In this document: one piece after another, positions 12,201 to 23,000 of the stretch
Layout of the letters: each line of letters starts with the position of its first letter
How positions within the stretch are numbered: the stretch's first letter is position 1
Source of the DNA: Paracentrotus lividus
Lineage: Eukaryota > Echinodermata > Echinoidea > Camarodonta > Echinidae
Assembly (NCBI GenBank): GCA_940671915.1
Contig: CALNVZ010000174.1
Span: forward strand, 18,777,825 to 18,841,824
Length of the DNA stretch: 64,000 nucleotides
Direction of reading: 5' to 3'
The notes under the pieces: model-generated
Told to the model about the DNA's origin: nothing
What the model saw: the letters and a program-made list of their open reading frames with translations, nothing else
The model's database searches: none
Program-made: the position numbers and the translations under genes

Positions 12201-13307
12201 ATGTTACTTATCTATCAAACAAGGTACATTATTATGTAATATATTTTCAGAAAATAAACGTTGCTAACCTGCATACTGGTTGATAACGTTTGAGTTGATA
12301 TCGTCCGACAAGACATCTTCATAACGTCCATTCCTCCATTTGAAAAGTTTGTCCGTATACTGCTTTCGACCACTGTAAGCATTGTTGGTGTTTAAGAAAT
12401 AAATTTCTTCCCGCCCATCGCCGTCTACGTCACATGCGCAGACACCTATTGCGCTTCCATTTCTGTCACGCAGATGATAGTACGGCGAGTTTACGTCATC
12501 AACAGCCAAGTTTTCCAGTTGTCGGGTTTCATGATTGTATTTCAAGACTAAGTTGGACCCATCGAACCTATAGGTGCAGGAGAACAAGTTTTATAATTTA
12601 TATGAAATAATATTATATATTATAAAATTTGTGATATATTTTTGATCAATCGCCGTGCTTCTTCGACGGAAATTAACTCAACATGATGATATCATTCATG
12701 CCATGGAAGGAACGTTTCAATTAAAGATCGAAGCAAGAGCAGCTTTGATATGGAAAAAAAATATATACATATTTTCTAAAAACATTACAAAAGTCATGTC
12801 ACCTGACAGGAGATTCACAACAGATTTATATTAATTCATGAGTCGCTTACTTAGTTTGAGAATAACCAGTAATAGGCATAATGATTATCAGCTATATAGT
12901 GAATACAGTTACCCAGCAACAATGATTTCCAGTTCACCGTCATTGTCAACATCCGTCACAGCAACACCATAATTCTTCTGGACTGGATTGGATCCAGCAG
13001 AGAATCCGTTGTTCATCGAATCAAACCAAGGTTCTGATGTAGACGAAGCATCGCCCGTCGTCGTCCCCTCTCCTTGATGATACTCGGGGTGATGATGATA
13101 AGGATGATGATGACCGATGTAATAGTGGTTATTTTCTCCCCGATGTGGTAGAACTCTCGAGCCTTGCTCGTTATCCTGAGACGCTGAACGTGATGGAGCA
13201 GTTGCCATGACTACGGATGATGGTGATGAGTTGAAAGCAGATTTGAAGAGGACAACGGAGACTAAGCCTGCCACATAGCGAAGGGATGGTCGGAGGTTAG
13301 CCAGCAT
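9217..13307 (-). CDS. CRTAC1: CRTAC1-like secreted FG-GAP / ASPIC-UnbV protein, 7 coding exons
   Basis: Coding exons on the minus strand: 13307-12913, 12567-12269, 11958-11761, 11413-11276, 10812-10667, 10315-10093, 9665-9217. All junctions are GT-AG and in phase, giving 615 residues. The ATG at 13305-13307 follows an in-frame TGA. A hydrophobic N-terminus (RYVAGLVSVVLF) suggests a secretory signal. A His-rich stretch (HHHPYHHHPEYH) lies in exon 1. FG-GAP-type calcium loops follow: DVDNDGELE, DVDGDGREE, DFNGDGMLD, DFDNDGVLE, DLDGDGQLE. The C-terminus carries the ASPIC/UnbV region (GGSGYLCQMEPVAHFGFG). The match to vertebrate cartilage acidic protein 1 is close throughout (for example ARGALINV, REEIYFLNTNNA). 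The protein stops after ASPIC with an acidic, low-complexity tail and lacks the EGF-like module of human CRTAC1. It is expected to be extracellular; its molecular role is not settled. Confidence 0.93.
9735..9928 (-). mobile_element. tRNA-derived SINE in the last CRTAC1 intron
   Basis: On the minus strand a perfect A box, TGGCCGAGTGG (9904-9914), is followed by a perfect B box, GGTTCGAGCC (9877-9886). These are the internal RNA polymerase III promoter elements. The A box is of the Ser/Leu type with no intact acceptor stem, so this is a SINE head rather than a functional tRNA. The 3' limit is uncertain. Confidence 0.7.
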
Positions 13308-13332
13308 GATGGTGATGATAATTATCAATCAA

Positions 13333-13340
13333 CTGCAAGA
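13333..13340 (-). other. Probable splice acceptor in the 5'UTR of the CRTAC1-like gene
   Basis: On the minus strand CTCTCTTCTTGCAG ends at 13333, 25 bases before the start ATG at 13307. This suggests that exon 1 as listed is preceded by a separate 5'UTR exon further upstream, which I cannot place. Confidence 0.5.
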
Positions 13341-13375
13341 AGAGAGCAAAATCAATGTGTCTGAGTTTCATATTA

Positions 13376-13610
13376 ATGGTTGTATCTCACTTGCAATGAG
13401 ACGGATTTTAGACTATAGATTGGGACGGGGTTTGCCGGGGGGTTTGAGATGGATTTTGAGACGGATATGAGACGGTTTTGAGACTATAGTCGCAGGGACA
13501 TCTCGGAGACACCGCGACGCGAGAAAATCAAACTTGCTTAAATCCATTAATTTTTCCGTCGCGAAGGCCTCTTAGAGAAGTCTCCGAGACTTCTCCGCGA
13601 ATTGAGATGC
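13376..13610. mobile_element. GAGACGG-rich repeat, copy 2
   Basis: It begins with a GTATCTCACT-like end and runs through repeated GAGACGG/GAGATGG words, ending near TCTCCGAGACTTCTCCGCG. It is related to 7218-7430 and 18057-18120 and is non-coding. Confidence 0.5.
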
Positions 13611-14188
13611 CATCTTTAGCGGACAAAATAATTTTTGTCAACCATCTTAAATGTTCCTTTCGTTCACAAAGAAAAATGTGTCCAGTTGCCATCAATTTTG
13701 AATGGAAATATGGCTCACTCAGTCGAGGTTGCACTCAAACTCACCCAAATCCGAGTGTTTTACCCCTCGTGTTTGGGTGAAATTCTTTTTAACTCAAAAT
13801 TCACATTTAGAGATGAGTACACTCGAAGAAATAAAGGGTTCAACTTACACTATTCTAGGTCTCTTGTGGTCAATTACAACAGATTTTTTTTGGTTATATT
13901 TGACCCGGAAGTGGGTCATTTTTAAGAGTGTGTGGCTGCCGCATGAAAATTAATTGGTTTTTCCCAATATATTATTCGCTATTGCCAAAAAAAGACAGCC
14001 GTTTCATAAATTCATTGCTTTGAACATCTGTCGGCTAATTTAGTCTGTCACGCTCTGGGACACGCTGCCTATTAGAAATGGTCTACTGACCCCACCTTGA
14101 AAAATCCCCAGAGTGCATGCCGAGCGCCAGTCATATTTTTTCCCTAAATTGTGTAATGCAACGAGCTATAATAGCAACAAAAACAACA

Positions 14189-14231
14189 ACAACAATAATA
14201 ATAATAATGATAATAATAATAATAATAATGA
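14189..14231. repeat. (AAT)n microsatellite
   Basis: Imperfect AAT/ATA trinucleotide run, preceded by an AAC-rich stretch. Confidence 0.85.
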
Positions 14232-14389
14232 AAATGGTAGTATTAATTATCATTATCATCATCATCGTCATAACAATGCTAAAGAAATGATTTCATTATT
14301 AACGTGCATCATCATGATTTTGTTTTCATAAAACTTTCAATAAAGTCTTAAAAAGTATAAATCAAATGTCTTTACGCAATTTTCTTGAA

Positions 14390-14766
14390 CGGCAGCATGA
14401 AAGAAAAAAATGGAAGGTATTTTGTAACAATCTTCTTAGGGAACTCCACTGGTTGCAAGTTTGAAAAAGAATCACTTTTAAGATACTAATGATAGTCTTC
14501 AAAGCACTGGTCAAGCCCCCAAATATATGATGGAATTGTTGAATTTGATATCTGAAACACATGGTCACAATTTACATAGCAAACATGACAAGTTCCTGCT
14601 ACAAATACCTCACAAAAAAACAAAAAAATAACCTTAGGAGACCGCTCATTCTTATGTGAAGCCCATATTGTGGAATGGATTGCCACTGGAAATAAGGAAA
14701 ACATCATCCATGCCATCACTTGAGAATTTCAAATCAAAACTGAAAACTCATTTGTTCATTTAGAAT
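14390..14766 (+). pseudogene. Decayed non-LTR retrotransposon, C-terminal reverse transcriptase end
   Basis: Plus-strand translation across several frames gives LLRELHWLQV, KRITFKILMIVFKALV, PPNYMMELL, GDRSF and finally ENFKSKLKTHLF. This is the typical carboxy end of CR1/L2-type reverse transcriptase proteins: the LHWLPV-like block, the FKALNGLAPxY-like block and the closing FKxxLKTHLF. In-frame stops and frameshifts show that it is dead. A 5'-truncated copy is the usual outcome of target-primed insertion. Confidence 0.72.
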
Positions 14767-14920
14767 ATCACAGCAACTAGGAGCTCTTGCAGTGCATTGG
14801 AATATATCTAAATAAACATTGCGCTTTACTTATTAATATTTTTATTATTATCATTTTATTCTCAAGACTCAAACCCCAAACAAACACATTTAAAATATCC
14901 CAACAAATCTCACATAATAT

Positions 14921-15690
14921 TGAACCTTCCTCTGCCAAAAGACTCGATCTCGATCTCTCTCATTGATAGACCAATATCAATCTACGAATACAAAAGGGAC
15001 CTAAATTGCTTTACGACATACAAATATCAATCATATACTCCAATCATATTCAAATGTCTTGACATACTAGTCGCTTTAAGAATAACTATACACGGAATTT
15101 CCTGTGTCTAGCTGTTGTGACTGTCATAAACATTCACTATGTGGTTTATGTTTTTAGATACTTTGGTTAACAATCATAATTCAGTTCAAAAAGTTTCACG
15201 AAGATATAAATTTATATAAAGGCAATGTTTGTATGGTTTAAAAACTTACCTCTTAATTCAGAGTATTGGGGGAAATTCCACACTGAGAACTATACCACCC
15301 TTCAAGAACAGAGCTATTGAGAATGGTCAGCAATACAACTGTATGGCTGGTCAACTGGGCATTTCTATGTTCAATCCAGGCCTGTGTCAATCTATAACAC
15401 ACCGAACGCAGACAACCCGGATAAATTGCAGTTATGAAAGACTGACCTTTTGTGAAAAATCGAAGTTGCATAAAGGTTTTGAGACTGGTGTATATACTAT
15501 CTCAGGGCGTATGACGGCTTTCATGCATAGTGATGTAAACAACAAAAGTAGGTTATCTGTCTGTAAGCCGGAGTGCCACGTGCTTGAATGGGCGTATTAT
15601 ATAACGTCTATTTTGTTCACCATTATCGATCGGCCTCTTTTCGTATCCTTTTTTTTTTTTTTTTTGTCTCTACTCTCTCGATCCTAGGAA
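14921..15690. other. Unassigned stretch
   Basis: A plus-strand open frame of 152 codons (15229-15687) starts within AT-rich DNA and ends in poly-F coming from a T run. I see no domain, no splice context and no conserved motif, so no gene is called. Confidence 0.4.
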
Positions 15691-15828
15691 TGTAGTACAT
15701 GACCAATCTACTCTTAGTGTATTGTTATCATTTTTTGAGGGATGAAAACCCATTTAAAGTCCCAATTCTATTTCTCTCTTCTCAGAATCTCTTTCAATCT
15801 CCCTTTCTTCCCACAACCCATTCCCTCG

Positions 15829-15849
15829 CTCTCTCTCTCTCTCTCTCTT

Positions 15850-15911
<62 letters not shown>
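15829..15911. repeat. Compound (TC)n(AC)n microsatellite
   Basis: A CT/TC dinucleotide run with a few TTTC interruptions passes directly into a CA run. Looser CACACTC repeats continue to about 16030. Confidence 0.95.
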
Positions 15912-15913
<2 letters not shown>

Positions 15914-16559
15914 CCACACACAGAGATACACACACAAACACACCACAACACACTCATTAAAACGCACACCCTCACTCATACACACCCTCATACACTCACA
16001 CCCTCACACACTCACACACACACACACAAACATGTTTATATAGGGAAACACACGTAAGCAATAATTTTTTTTTTTTTTTAATTATTATTATTCTTCATCC
16101 AGCCACATGACACAAGTGAGATTTTGCAGTCTAAATATCCACATCTAAAGGGTACCAACCAACAAATGCTCGGAGGATAACTCTACCCGACATATCATAA
16201 AACTCGTGATTAAATGTTCATACTTCAGACAAGATGACTTCAAAATAATGGGACACTTTTTCTGACTCAATCTGTAGTTCCACTAACAATAATTTTGTGA
16301 GATTAGTGACTATAGGAAGAGCTTGCGCAGACAAAAATGGAAAAATTTTGCTTGCGCAGTTATTATATACGATCATCAACATTATTCATTCTTCATTATT
16401 ATGTGGTATGAACGTATGTACATAATTATCACCTCTTTTTTTTTTCTTCTCCTTTTCTTTCTTTTTTTATTTTTCTGTACAATTCTTGTTTACATGATAA
16501 CTAAAACAATAATGCCATAAAATATTTGGAATTTTCAGCAATGATAGACCGTCATGAAA

Positions 16560-17350
16560 TCTGAGCACTGAAATTTTTTCTCGAACATTTTCATAATATG
16601 ACGTCATCCAGACGCCATTTTGTAAAATCAAATTATCAATCATAACTTCATGATTAATAATTAAAAGTTAATGAAATTTAGTACACATATACTTCAGGTT
16701 GAAGCGCAGCTTTTAAATTATGTTAAGCGCACGTACGCACACGCATGAATAAATTACGCGCGCGCAAAAATTAAAAAATGCTCAAAATCACTTTTTTGCG
16801 CGTCGGGTACGAATGCTTCATTAAATCATCGACATTTTGCTATTAAAATTAATCTCCATAAAATTTACAACAATTTGACACCATATGCATCATTTTTTTT
16901 AGACCTTCAATAACGGAATGAGCGTCCGTTTAAGCTAGAACTACGCGCGCCCGAATTTTGTCAATTTTGTCAAAATATACCATTTTTGATCAAAATTATG
17001 CCTACACAAAATGATTTATGATTCTTCATGATAAAAGGCAATCCTTAATTTCCTTTTCATAGTTGGATAGAGTATGAGTTGTTAATGCGAGTTCATATAT
17101 CATTTTTTACTCAACGTCATTGCAACGTTACCATAATGGCGTCCGAGCTCAAAATTCCGATTTGGGTTTTATGACGTCATAATTTTTGCATTTTTCTATA
17201 CAAAAAGCAGTATATTTCAGTAAATATTGTGAGTTCTTGTTTTTAAAATCTTGTAGCTTATAAAATTTGCTACACGATCAATGAAGTTATTTTTCTTTTG
17301 ACAATGGCATTATGATTCGAATTGACAATTAAAGGGGGCTTGATATTTTT
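16560..17350. repeat. Repeat-like sequence with paired ATGACGTCAT blocks
   Basis: Palindromic TATGACGTCAT-type blocks with a nearby GGCGTC/GACGCC appear near 16599-16620 and in inverted arrangement near 17130-17182. The interior is AT-rich with CGCGCG islands and no ORF. It is probably an old inverted-repeat element. Confidence 0.35.
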
Positions 17351-18154
17351 CAGATTCTGCGTGTATTCTCTACAGGGCATCATTTTTTATCCAATCTTGA
17401 TTCTACATTGCAATCTTTTTTGACCAATATCTTTCCTATAACTGCTTAAATTTCGCTAGAAGTGTACACAAGATTGTACACAAGAAAATGTTCTACGTGT
17501 ACGTGTCATTCATAGTGTCATGAGAAAATGTTAAATACGTAACAATTTCAACTGAAAAGTGATATTTGAAAATCTCAATTGCCGTCTTCGTGGTAATCAT
17601 TATAGATTTGTTTCGCATTACACATATCAGTACATACCACCAATAAATTTTGTACATGTTACAATTATAAAGCTCTAGTTTTACTTTAAAATATACTAAC
17701 TTTTTATGATATTTATTACAAAAGGTTAGACATATTCATGTGAATGTTTTTTTTTTTATATACCTCCCCATATTCCAATAAATAAAAAAAATAGTTATAC
17801 AAAAACATCACAACACAATTGGTCGTACGTGCAATTAAACCTTTATCTCTCTCCAGGGATTCCGTATAAAGTATAAGTCACACGTATGATTTTTTTTTTT
17901 TCATATCTAAAGTGAATGTGTCTTTGCATATAAATGCTATAACATCAAACATACAACAGAAATGGATTTTCTAACTCAAATTGTAAACCAAATCTTCATT
18001 CAAATAATCACGCACCAAACACCAATAGAATATAGAAAATATGGCTTCTAGCTTAATGGTGGTATCTCACTTCGCCGAGACGGGTTTGGGACTACTTTGA
18101 GGTGATTTTGAGACAGTTTTATTAATGTATTTTAACACCCAAACTGGTGTTTAT

Positions 18155-18285
18155 CAGTGGCAGATCCAGGTGGGGGCACAGGGGACGTCCCCCCTATAAT
18201 TTGAAAACCACTCATTGGCTGTACATGTTAAAATCTCAGAAAATTTTCGCCCCCCCCCCATCATGAAATCCTGGATCAACCACTG
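18155..18285. mobile_element. Short MITE with CAGTGGCAGATCCAGG ends
   Basis: The left end CAGTGGCAGATCCAGG and the right end CCTGGATCAACCACTG are inverted copies with small differences. The left flank contains TGTTTAT and the right flank starts TGTTTAGT, consistent with a worn target-site duplication. I suspect a hAT-type MITE from the end sequence, but this is not proven. Confidence 0.6.
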
Positions 18286-18724
18286 TGTTTAGTGGGTGTG
18301 GATGGATATAGATTCCGGCCAGTGTTAGAATTAACACCGTGGCGTTAAAATTTAACACCCCAGTTTTTGCAATGTTGATCTCAAAATATTTGGGGGATGA
18401 TTGTACACCAACCCCCCCCCCCCACCCCCCCCCCCCCATGGGGGTCCGTAACTCTCTAATCGATTAATAATCAGACATGTATGTTGTTGCAGCGTGTAGA
18501 CGAACCGGTGTAAATAGAAAAATAACAAGTACAAACGAAAATCCGATTTTTTTTTTTTTTTTTTTTTTTTTTTTGCATTTAACTACTCATTTTTTTTTTA
18601 GCACCTCTACACACTGTTACAAACGAAAACCTGAATTTTCAATGGGAAGGGTGAAAAAAATTACTTTCAAAAATAATTTCCTTTCCAAAAGGTACTACAT
18701 CCATTTGTGTTCGTTTCCAAAAGG

Positions 18725-19597
18725 TAGGGGAGACCGGGGATGGACGTTACAAAATTCACATTTTGGGCCAGATAATTCTAATTAAAGTACTCATACACTC
18801 CATTTTGGGTCTGTAGTTAGCCTATTATGTTGGCTAACACCTGAGGCACATAAAACTTGAAAACATGTCAACACTAATTAACTACAGCTTAATTAATGAA
18901 GACATTTTTTTTGTAACAACCTACCCTGTATACGGGGTAAGTTGTTACACCATACGGGGTAAATTGTTACTATATGTAAACATACGGGGTAATTTGTTAC
19001 AATGTGTAAATCTCTTATACCATACTTTTGTTTCAACTTTCCAGTTTCTTGGTATCGTTAACAGTAGATCAATTAGAGCTCTAGAATAGACTACAGTAAT
19101 AACTATAAACAAAGTAATAAATATTAACACCAGAAAATTTAAACAAAATTACTTTACATGTGTAATGTAATTGGGGTAGGTTGTTACATCGACATGGGGT
19201 AGGTTGTTGGAACAACCTACCCCATGGGTGATTTTACACATTGAATCAAATGTAGCATAGCCATTAGGCAGAATTACAGGGCATGGCTCAGGGGTATATT
19301 AGTGACATACATGTACTATATTCACAATACCAGACTATCATCATGTGCCTTCAGTTGTAAGAACTATTACAAATTTATTTTTTGTCAAAAATTCACTTGG
19401 AACTGTATTTAAAAAAAAATGGTTTTTGTTGATATACTTTTTAATAAAGCAACCGAGAAACCTCACGACCGGCAGTTCATCACAGCTATGTGTAGGCTGT
19501 ATATAGATGCCAGTTAGCACGAACTCTCAGGTTCCAACTTAGCACACTGAGAAATGTAACAACTGACCCGTGTAACTTCCATCCCCGGTCTCCCCTA
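18725..19597. mobile_element. TIR element with TA target site (TAGGGGAGACCGGGG family), copy 1
   Basis: Inverted ends of 26 bp with one mismatch (TAGGGGAGACCGGGGATGGA... and the reverse complement ending at 19597). Inside, GGGGTAAGTTGTTAC-like words recur at about 18914-18950, 18953-18970, 18982-19000 and 19170-19225, often as palindromes. The flanks join to the sequence CCAAAAGG-TA-CTACATCCAT, which occurs uninterrupted at 18685-18704, so the site is a TA duplication. No transposase is present. Confidence 0.8.
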
Positions 19598-20098
19598 CTA
19601 CATCCATCAGAACAAAAAAAAAAATAAAATTAATTTACAGACAAACTTGTAGACGTAGACCAGGCTATGGTCGTTAGAAACTTTCACCTTCCTCCACTGA
19701 CTCGACCTACGCACCATTTCTCTTTCTATCACAAATCCACTTCCTACATCCATGCCAAAACCAAGAAGCTCCTTGCCAAAACCAAAGTCTTGATCATGCT
19801 GATGTGCTAAATTAGTACTGTGTGTTCATATACAGGATAGTCCAGGCAGTGGACTATTGTAGACCTAGATTTTTGTTAGACTGGTTTCCCTTTAGTATCA
19901 AAGAGTAGAAGAATCTGTAAAATTTAATTCCAAACAGACACTCATATCAATGATTTTTTTTTTTAACGTGTTTTTCTCCGAATTAACAAATATGGATGTA
20001 CTACCTTTTGGAAATGACCTCTTCAATTGTTGAATGAAAAGTAGCTGTTTACTCATATGGTAGAGTGAGGAAACAATTGGAGGTTGATTGCAAATCTT

Positions 20099-21514
20099 CT
20101 ACCGAAGCCTAATCAAGCTCTTAAGTTTTTGTTTGAAAGATTTAATGGTAAAGTAATAAACGATGATATTGACCCCTCCATTGAAAGCCACCAGGATGGA
20201 AAAGAATGCATGGAATAAGGGGTTAACACTTCGGCCCGTGGATGCTTCGTAGATGGTTAAGAAGGTTATAGGGAGAAAGGAGAAGAAATAACAAGACGTG
20301 ATAATAAGAGGTGTCTTAAGGATCCGTAGGTTATAGCGCAGCTGCGATGGTCTAGGCTGTCTGACTGGACGCAGGTCTTGTCGTTGGTTTATTTTGGGTA
20401 CAACAGGAAATGCCGATGAGAAATGCTGCTCGGAACTGCAGGATGGAGTGTGCAAAGAATGGGTTGTTATGGGTTGAAGGTGTCCCGCAAAATCTTCAGA
20501 TTTGGTTCCTCCTGGCTGTTCCGCAGTCGTCTCCATATTACAGCTTGGAGAAACCTTTTTGACACACGTTAGTTGGTTCAAGGTGATTCTAACATGTGGA
20601 ATGGGGTAGCCATCTTTGTTTTCCCCATCAATGAAAGTTTTATTTATGGAACCTTGAGGTTGTGCAGGAGAATCACTTGTAAATTCTGCTTTCACGTTCT
20701 CCTGAAAATCTGCTCCGCTCTTAAAAACCACGTTCAAGGAAGTATCATTGTCACTCCTTTTGGGTCCGCAGTTCTCTCGAGCTGATGGTGGTGGTACTCG
20801 TGGCTCAATCATTTTCAGATGACTTGCAGAGATCTTGATTATATGACTGTATTCAAATACAAGAACAAGAGTGGTCAGCCAGGCCTCGCCGAATACACAG
20901 TAAGAGAATGGCAGGAATGATTTATCTTTGAAATTGACGACGCACATCTTGATTCCGGTATCATACTGAATGATACCAAATGAGGCGTCATTTATCCCAA
21001 TGAATAGGAAAATAAGGGATATGTGGAGTGCAGACAGGGTGGTAGATGCTAAAAGGATTCGCTTACGACTCGCGATTCTTGGATAGATCATTGGTCTCGT
21101 AATAAAGAGATAACGGTCCGTGTTGAGTATCACGATTTGTATGATGCTGACGCCTACCATCGAAATGGCTATGACACCTACCACTGTACACAAAGACCAT
21201 CTTCCGTACGTCCAGCCGGTCCAATCACCGACAGTTTCAGAGGAAGGTCCGATGATCATCATTGTTGACACGATTGCGTCTGTAACAGCCTGGCCGACCA
21301 GACAAACCTTGGTCGAGTCTGTCATCGCATCCGTAGGAATACGAGGTACTACTTTGATAATCAGCAAGTTCCCAAATAATGCGAAACAATTGTAGACTAT
21401 GAATATTACTACGACCAAATGTCCTCCGAAGTTTGAGGAAGATGTAGGTGATCCAGTGCTTGACAAATTTGTCATATTATTGTTAGGTCCAAGAAGATAT
21501 GACTCCTGCATCAT
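20099..21514 (-). CDS. Rhodopsin-class (class A) G protein-coupled receptor, single exon
   Basis: 471 residues in one open frame, start ATG at 21512-21514. The extracellular N-terminus has two N-glycosylation sequons (N13, N16). TM1 carries the GN pair (FGNLLII, N49). TM2 has the conserved Asp (QAVTDAIV). TM3 begins after C109 and ends in an intact DRY motif (133-135). C191 in the second extracellular loop can pair with C109. TM6 reads CYFFSFLP in place of CWxP. TM7 ends NIIVYYF, where NPxxY has lost its Pro. The third intracellular loop is very long (about 230-395) and rich in Ser, Thr and Pro. TM4 lacks the usual Trp. It is probably one of the lineage-expanded, intronless echinoid receptors thought to be chemosensory; the ligand is unknown. 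Confidence 0.88.
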   Translation of the reverse strand: MMQESYLLGPNNNMTNLSSTGSPTSSSNFGGHLVVVIFIVYNCFALFGNLLIIKVVPRIPTDAMTDSTKVCLVGQAVTDAIVSTMMIIGPSSETVGDWTGWTYGRWSLCTVVGVIAISMVGVSIIQIVILNTDRYLFITRPMIYPRIASRKRILLASTTLSALHISLIFLFIGINDASFGIIQYDTGIKMCVVNFKDKSFLPFSYCVFGEAWLTTLVLVFEYSHIIKISASHLKMIEPRVPPPSARENCGPKRSDNDTSLNVVFKSGADFQENVKAEFTSDSPAQPQGSINKTFIDGENKDGYPIPHVRITLNQLTCVKKVSPSCNMETTAEQPGGTKSEDFAGHLQPITTHSLHTPSCSSEQHFSSAFPVVPKINQRQDLRPVRQPRPSQLRYNLRILKTPLIITSCYFFSFLPITFLTIYEASTGRSVNPLFHAFFSILVAFNGGVNIIVYYFTIKSFKQKLKSLIRLR

Positions 21515-21992
21515 GAGTGCACGAAAAAAAATGAAAATGAAAATTGACCACTATCAACCAGCTTTACAGATCAGCATGCAATAGGTCTGTACGCTCTGTA
21601 TACAATCAATGATGGTGAAAAAGAAGGAGTGGCGGTTTATTCTGAAGGAAAATTATAAGACGGTTCCACCTAAATAACTTGGATAAACGATATTAACTTC
21701 TTCGTCCGTCTTTAGAATTTCTTAGTTTTTAATTTCTAAAGTTCTCCAAAAATAATGGTTTTAATCACCAATGAAATAAAACAAAACCTCTCTAAACTAG
21801 TAGTATCATAATGTGCACCTTTTGCAAGGGCTGTCAAGACACACAGAATATGTGAGCTTTCGATGATGTCTGCTGTCGCCTATGAAGACTATAATGATAT
21901 GGTGAAGTAATTACAACCCCTCCTTGAGGCCGAGGGTGCGAGCGAGCGAGCGCGTGCGCGCGCGTGTTGTGGTGTGATGTGCATTCGAGTGT

Positions 21993-21993
<1 letters not shown>

Positions 21994-22053
<60 letters not shown>
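21994..22053. repeat. (GT)n microsatellite
   Basis: About 30 uninterrupted GT units, flanked by GCGCG-rich sequence on the left. Confidence 0.97.
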
Positions 22054-22065
<12 letters not shown>

Positions 22066-22662
22066 CATCTGTGTTATGTTGGAGAGATGGGAGTACGTTT
22101 GCAGGCCTGTGCGGGTTGCAATAAAGTATATTTTAAGTTTTTATTATTATTTTTATGTAATCTTACTTTTTGTAACTTATGTAACTTTATAGAAAAATCA
22201 TGGAATAAAAAGATTGAAAACACAACAATCACGACAATGAAGGTCAAAAAAGCTTCATGTTCCATCGAGTGAAATCAATCAACTTAACCACAGGGAGCAA
22301 CCTATAGGAGTCGCTATTTGCTATCGGGTGGCATGGAAAATAGCTTCCAAATTGCGATTATTAGTAATCAAAATTGATATAAGCTGAGCATTTTTCTAGC
22401 TGCAATTCTAAGAGTAGCAGGGTGCATAAACCAGTAATCCCAAAATAGCCTCAATCATTGTTTTCAATAATCACTATATGTGAGTTCTACACCGGATAAT
22501 CCCTGCTGGCTCAAAACAACTAGTTTGATCGAATAATAATTGGTCATAGTGTCCTTCTTCTGTCACGTACTGAAAGTTTACCTGGCTGCAGCTCCCCATC
22601 CGAAAAAAAACCTACAAAAATGATATCAAAAGCTGATCGATGCTCCCTTTTTTTTCTCTCTT

Positions 22663-22665
<3 letters not shown>

Positions 22666-22702
<37 letters not shown>
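22666..22702. repeat. Poly(T) tract
   Basis: A run of T that creates spurious poly-K and poly-F open frames. Similar homopolymers occur at 18547-18574 (T), 25106-25131 (A) and 29912-29939 (T). Confidence 0.9.
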
Positions 22703-22706
<4 letters not shown>

Positions 22707-23000
22707 GCTTTTTTCAGCGTTTTTATCACCCAACATTCTAATGCACGATCTGATTCGATTAATTTCTTCTTACGTTTTATATCTTTATTTCAGGAGGAGT
22801 TTATACAATACAACCCATATTTGGCCTGAAATGCTTTGATTTCAAGCCATTTTATAAAAGAAAATAAATGTTAAGCACATGTTTTAATTCGGGAGATTGG
22901 GCCTGAAATGCTTTGATTTCAAGTCATTTTTTGAAAGAAAATAAATGTTAAGCACAGTTTTTATTTCGGGAGACTCTATATACATATTATATAAATAGTG

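Noticed and set aside
13308-13328. Longer N-terminus for the CRTAC1-like protein
   Set aside because: The codon at 13326-13328 is TTG, not ATG; the first in-frame ATG is at 13305-13307.
15699-16043. Open frames of Ser/Leu and His/Thr repeats on both strands
   Set aside because: Products of the (TC)n(AC)n microsatellite.
20573-21584. Plus-strand open frames across the GPCR
   Set aside because: Antisense shadows of the receptor ORF.
21964-22272. Cys/Val-repeat open frame
   Set aside because: Product of the (GT)n microsatellite.
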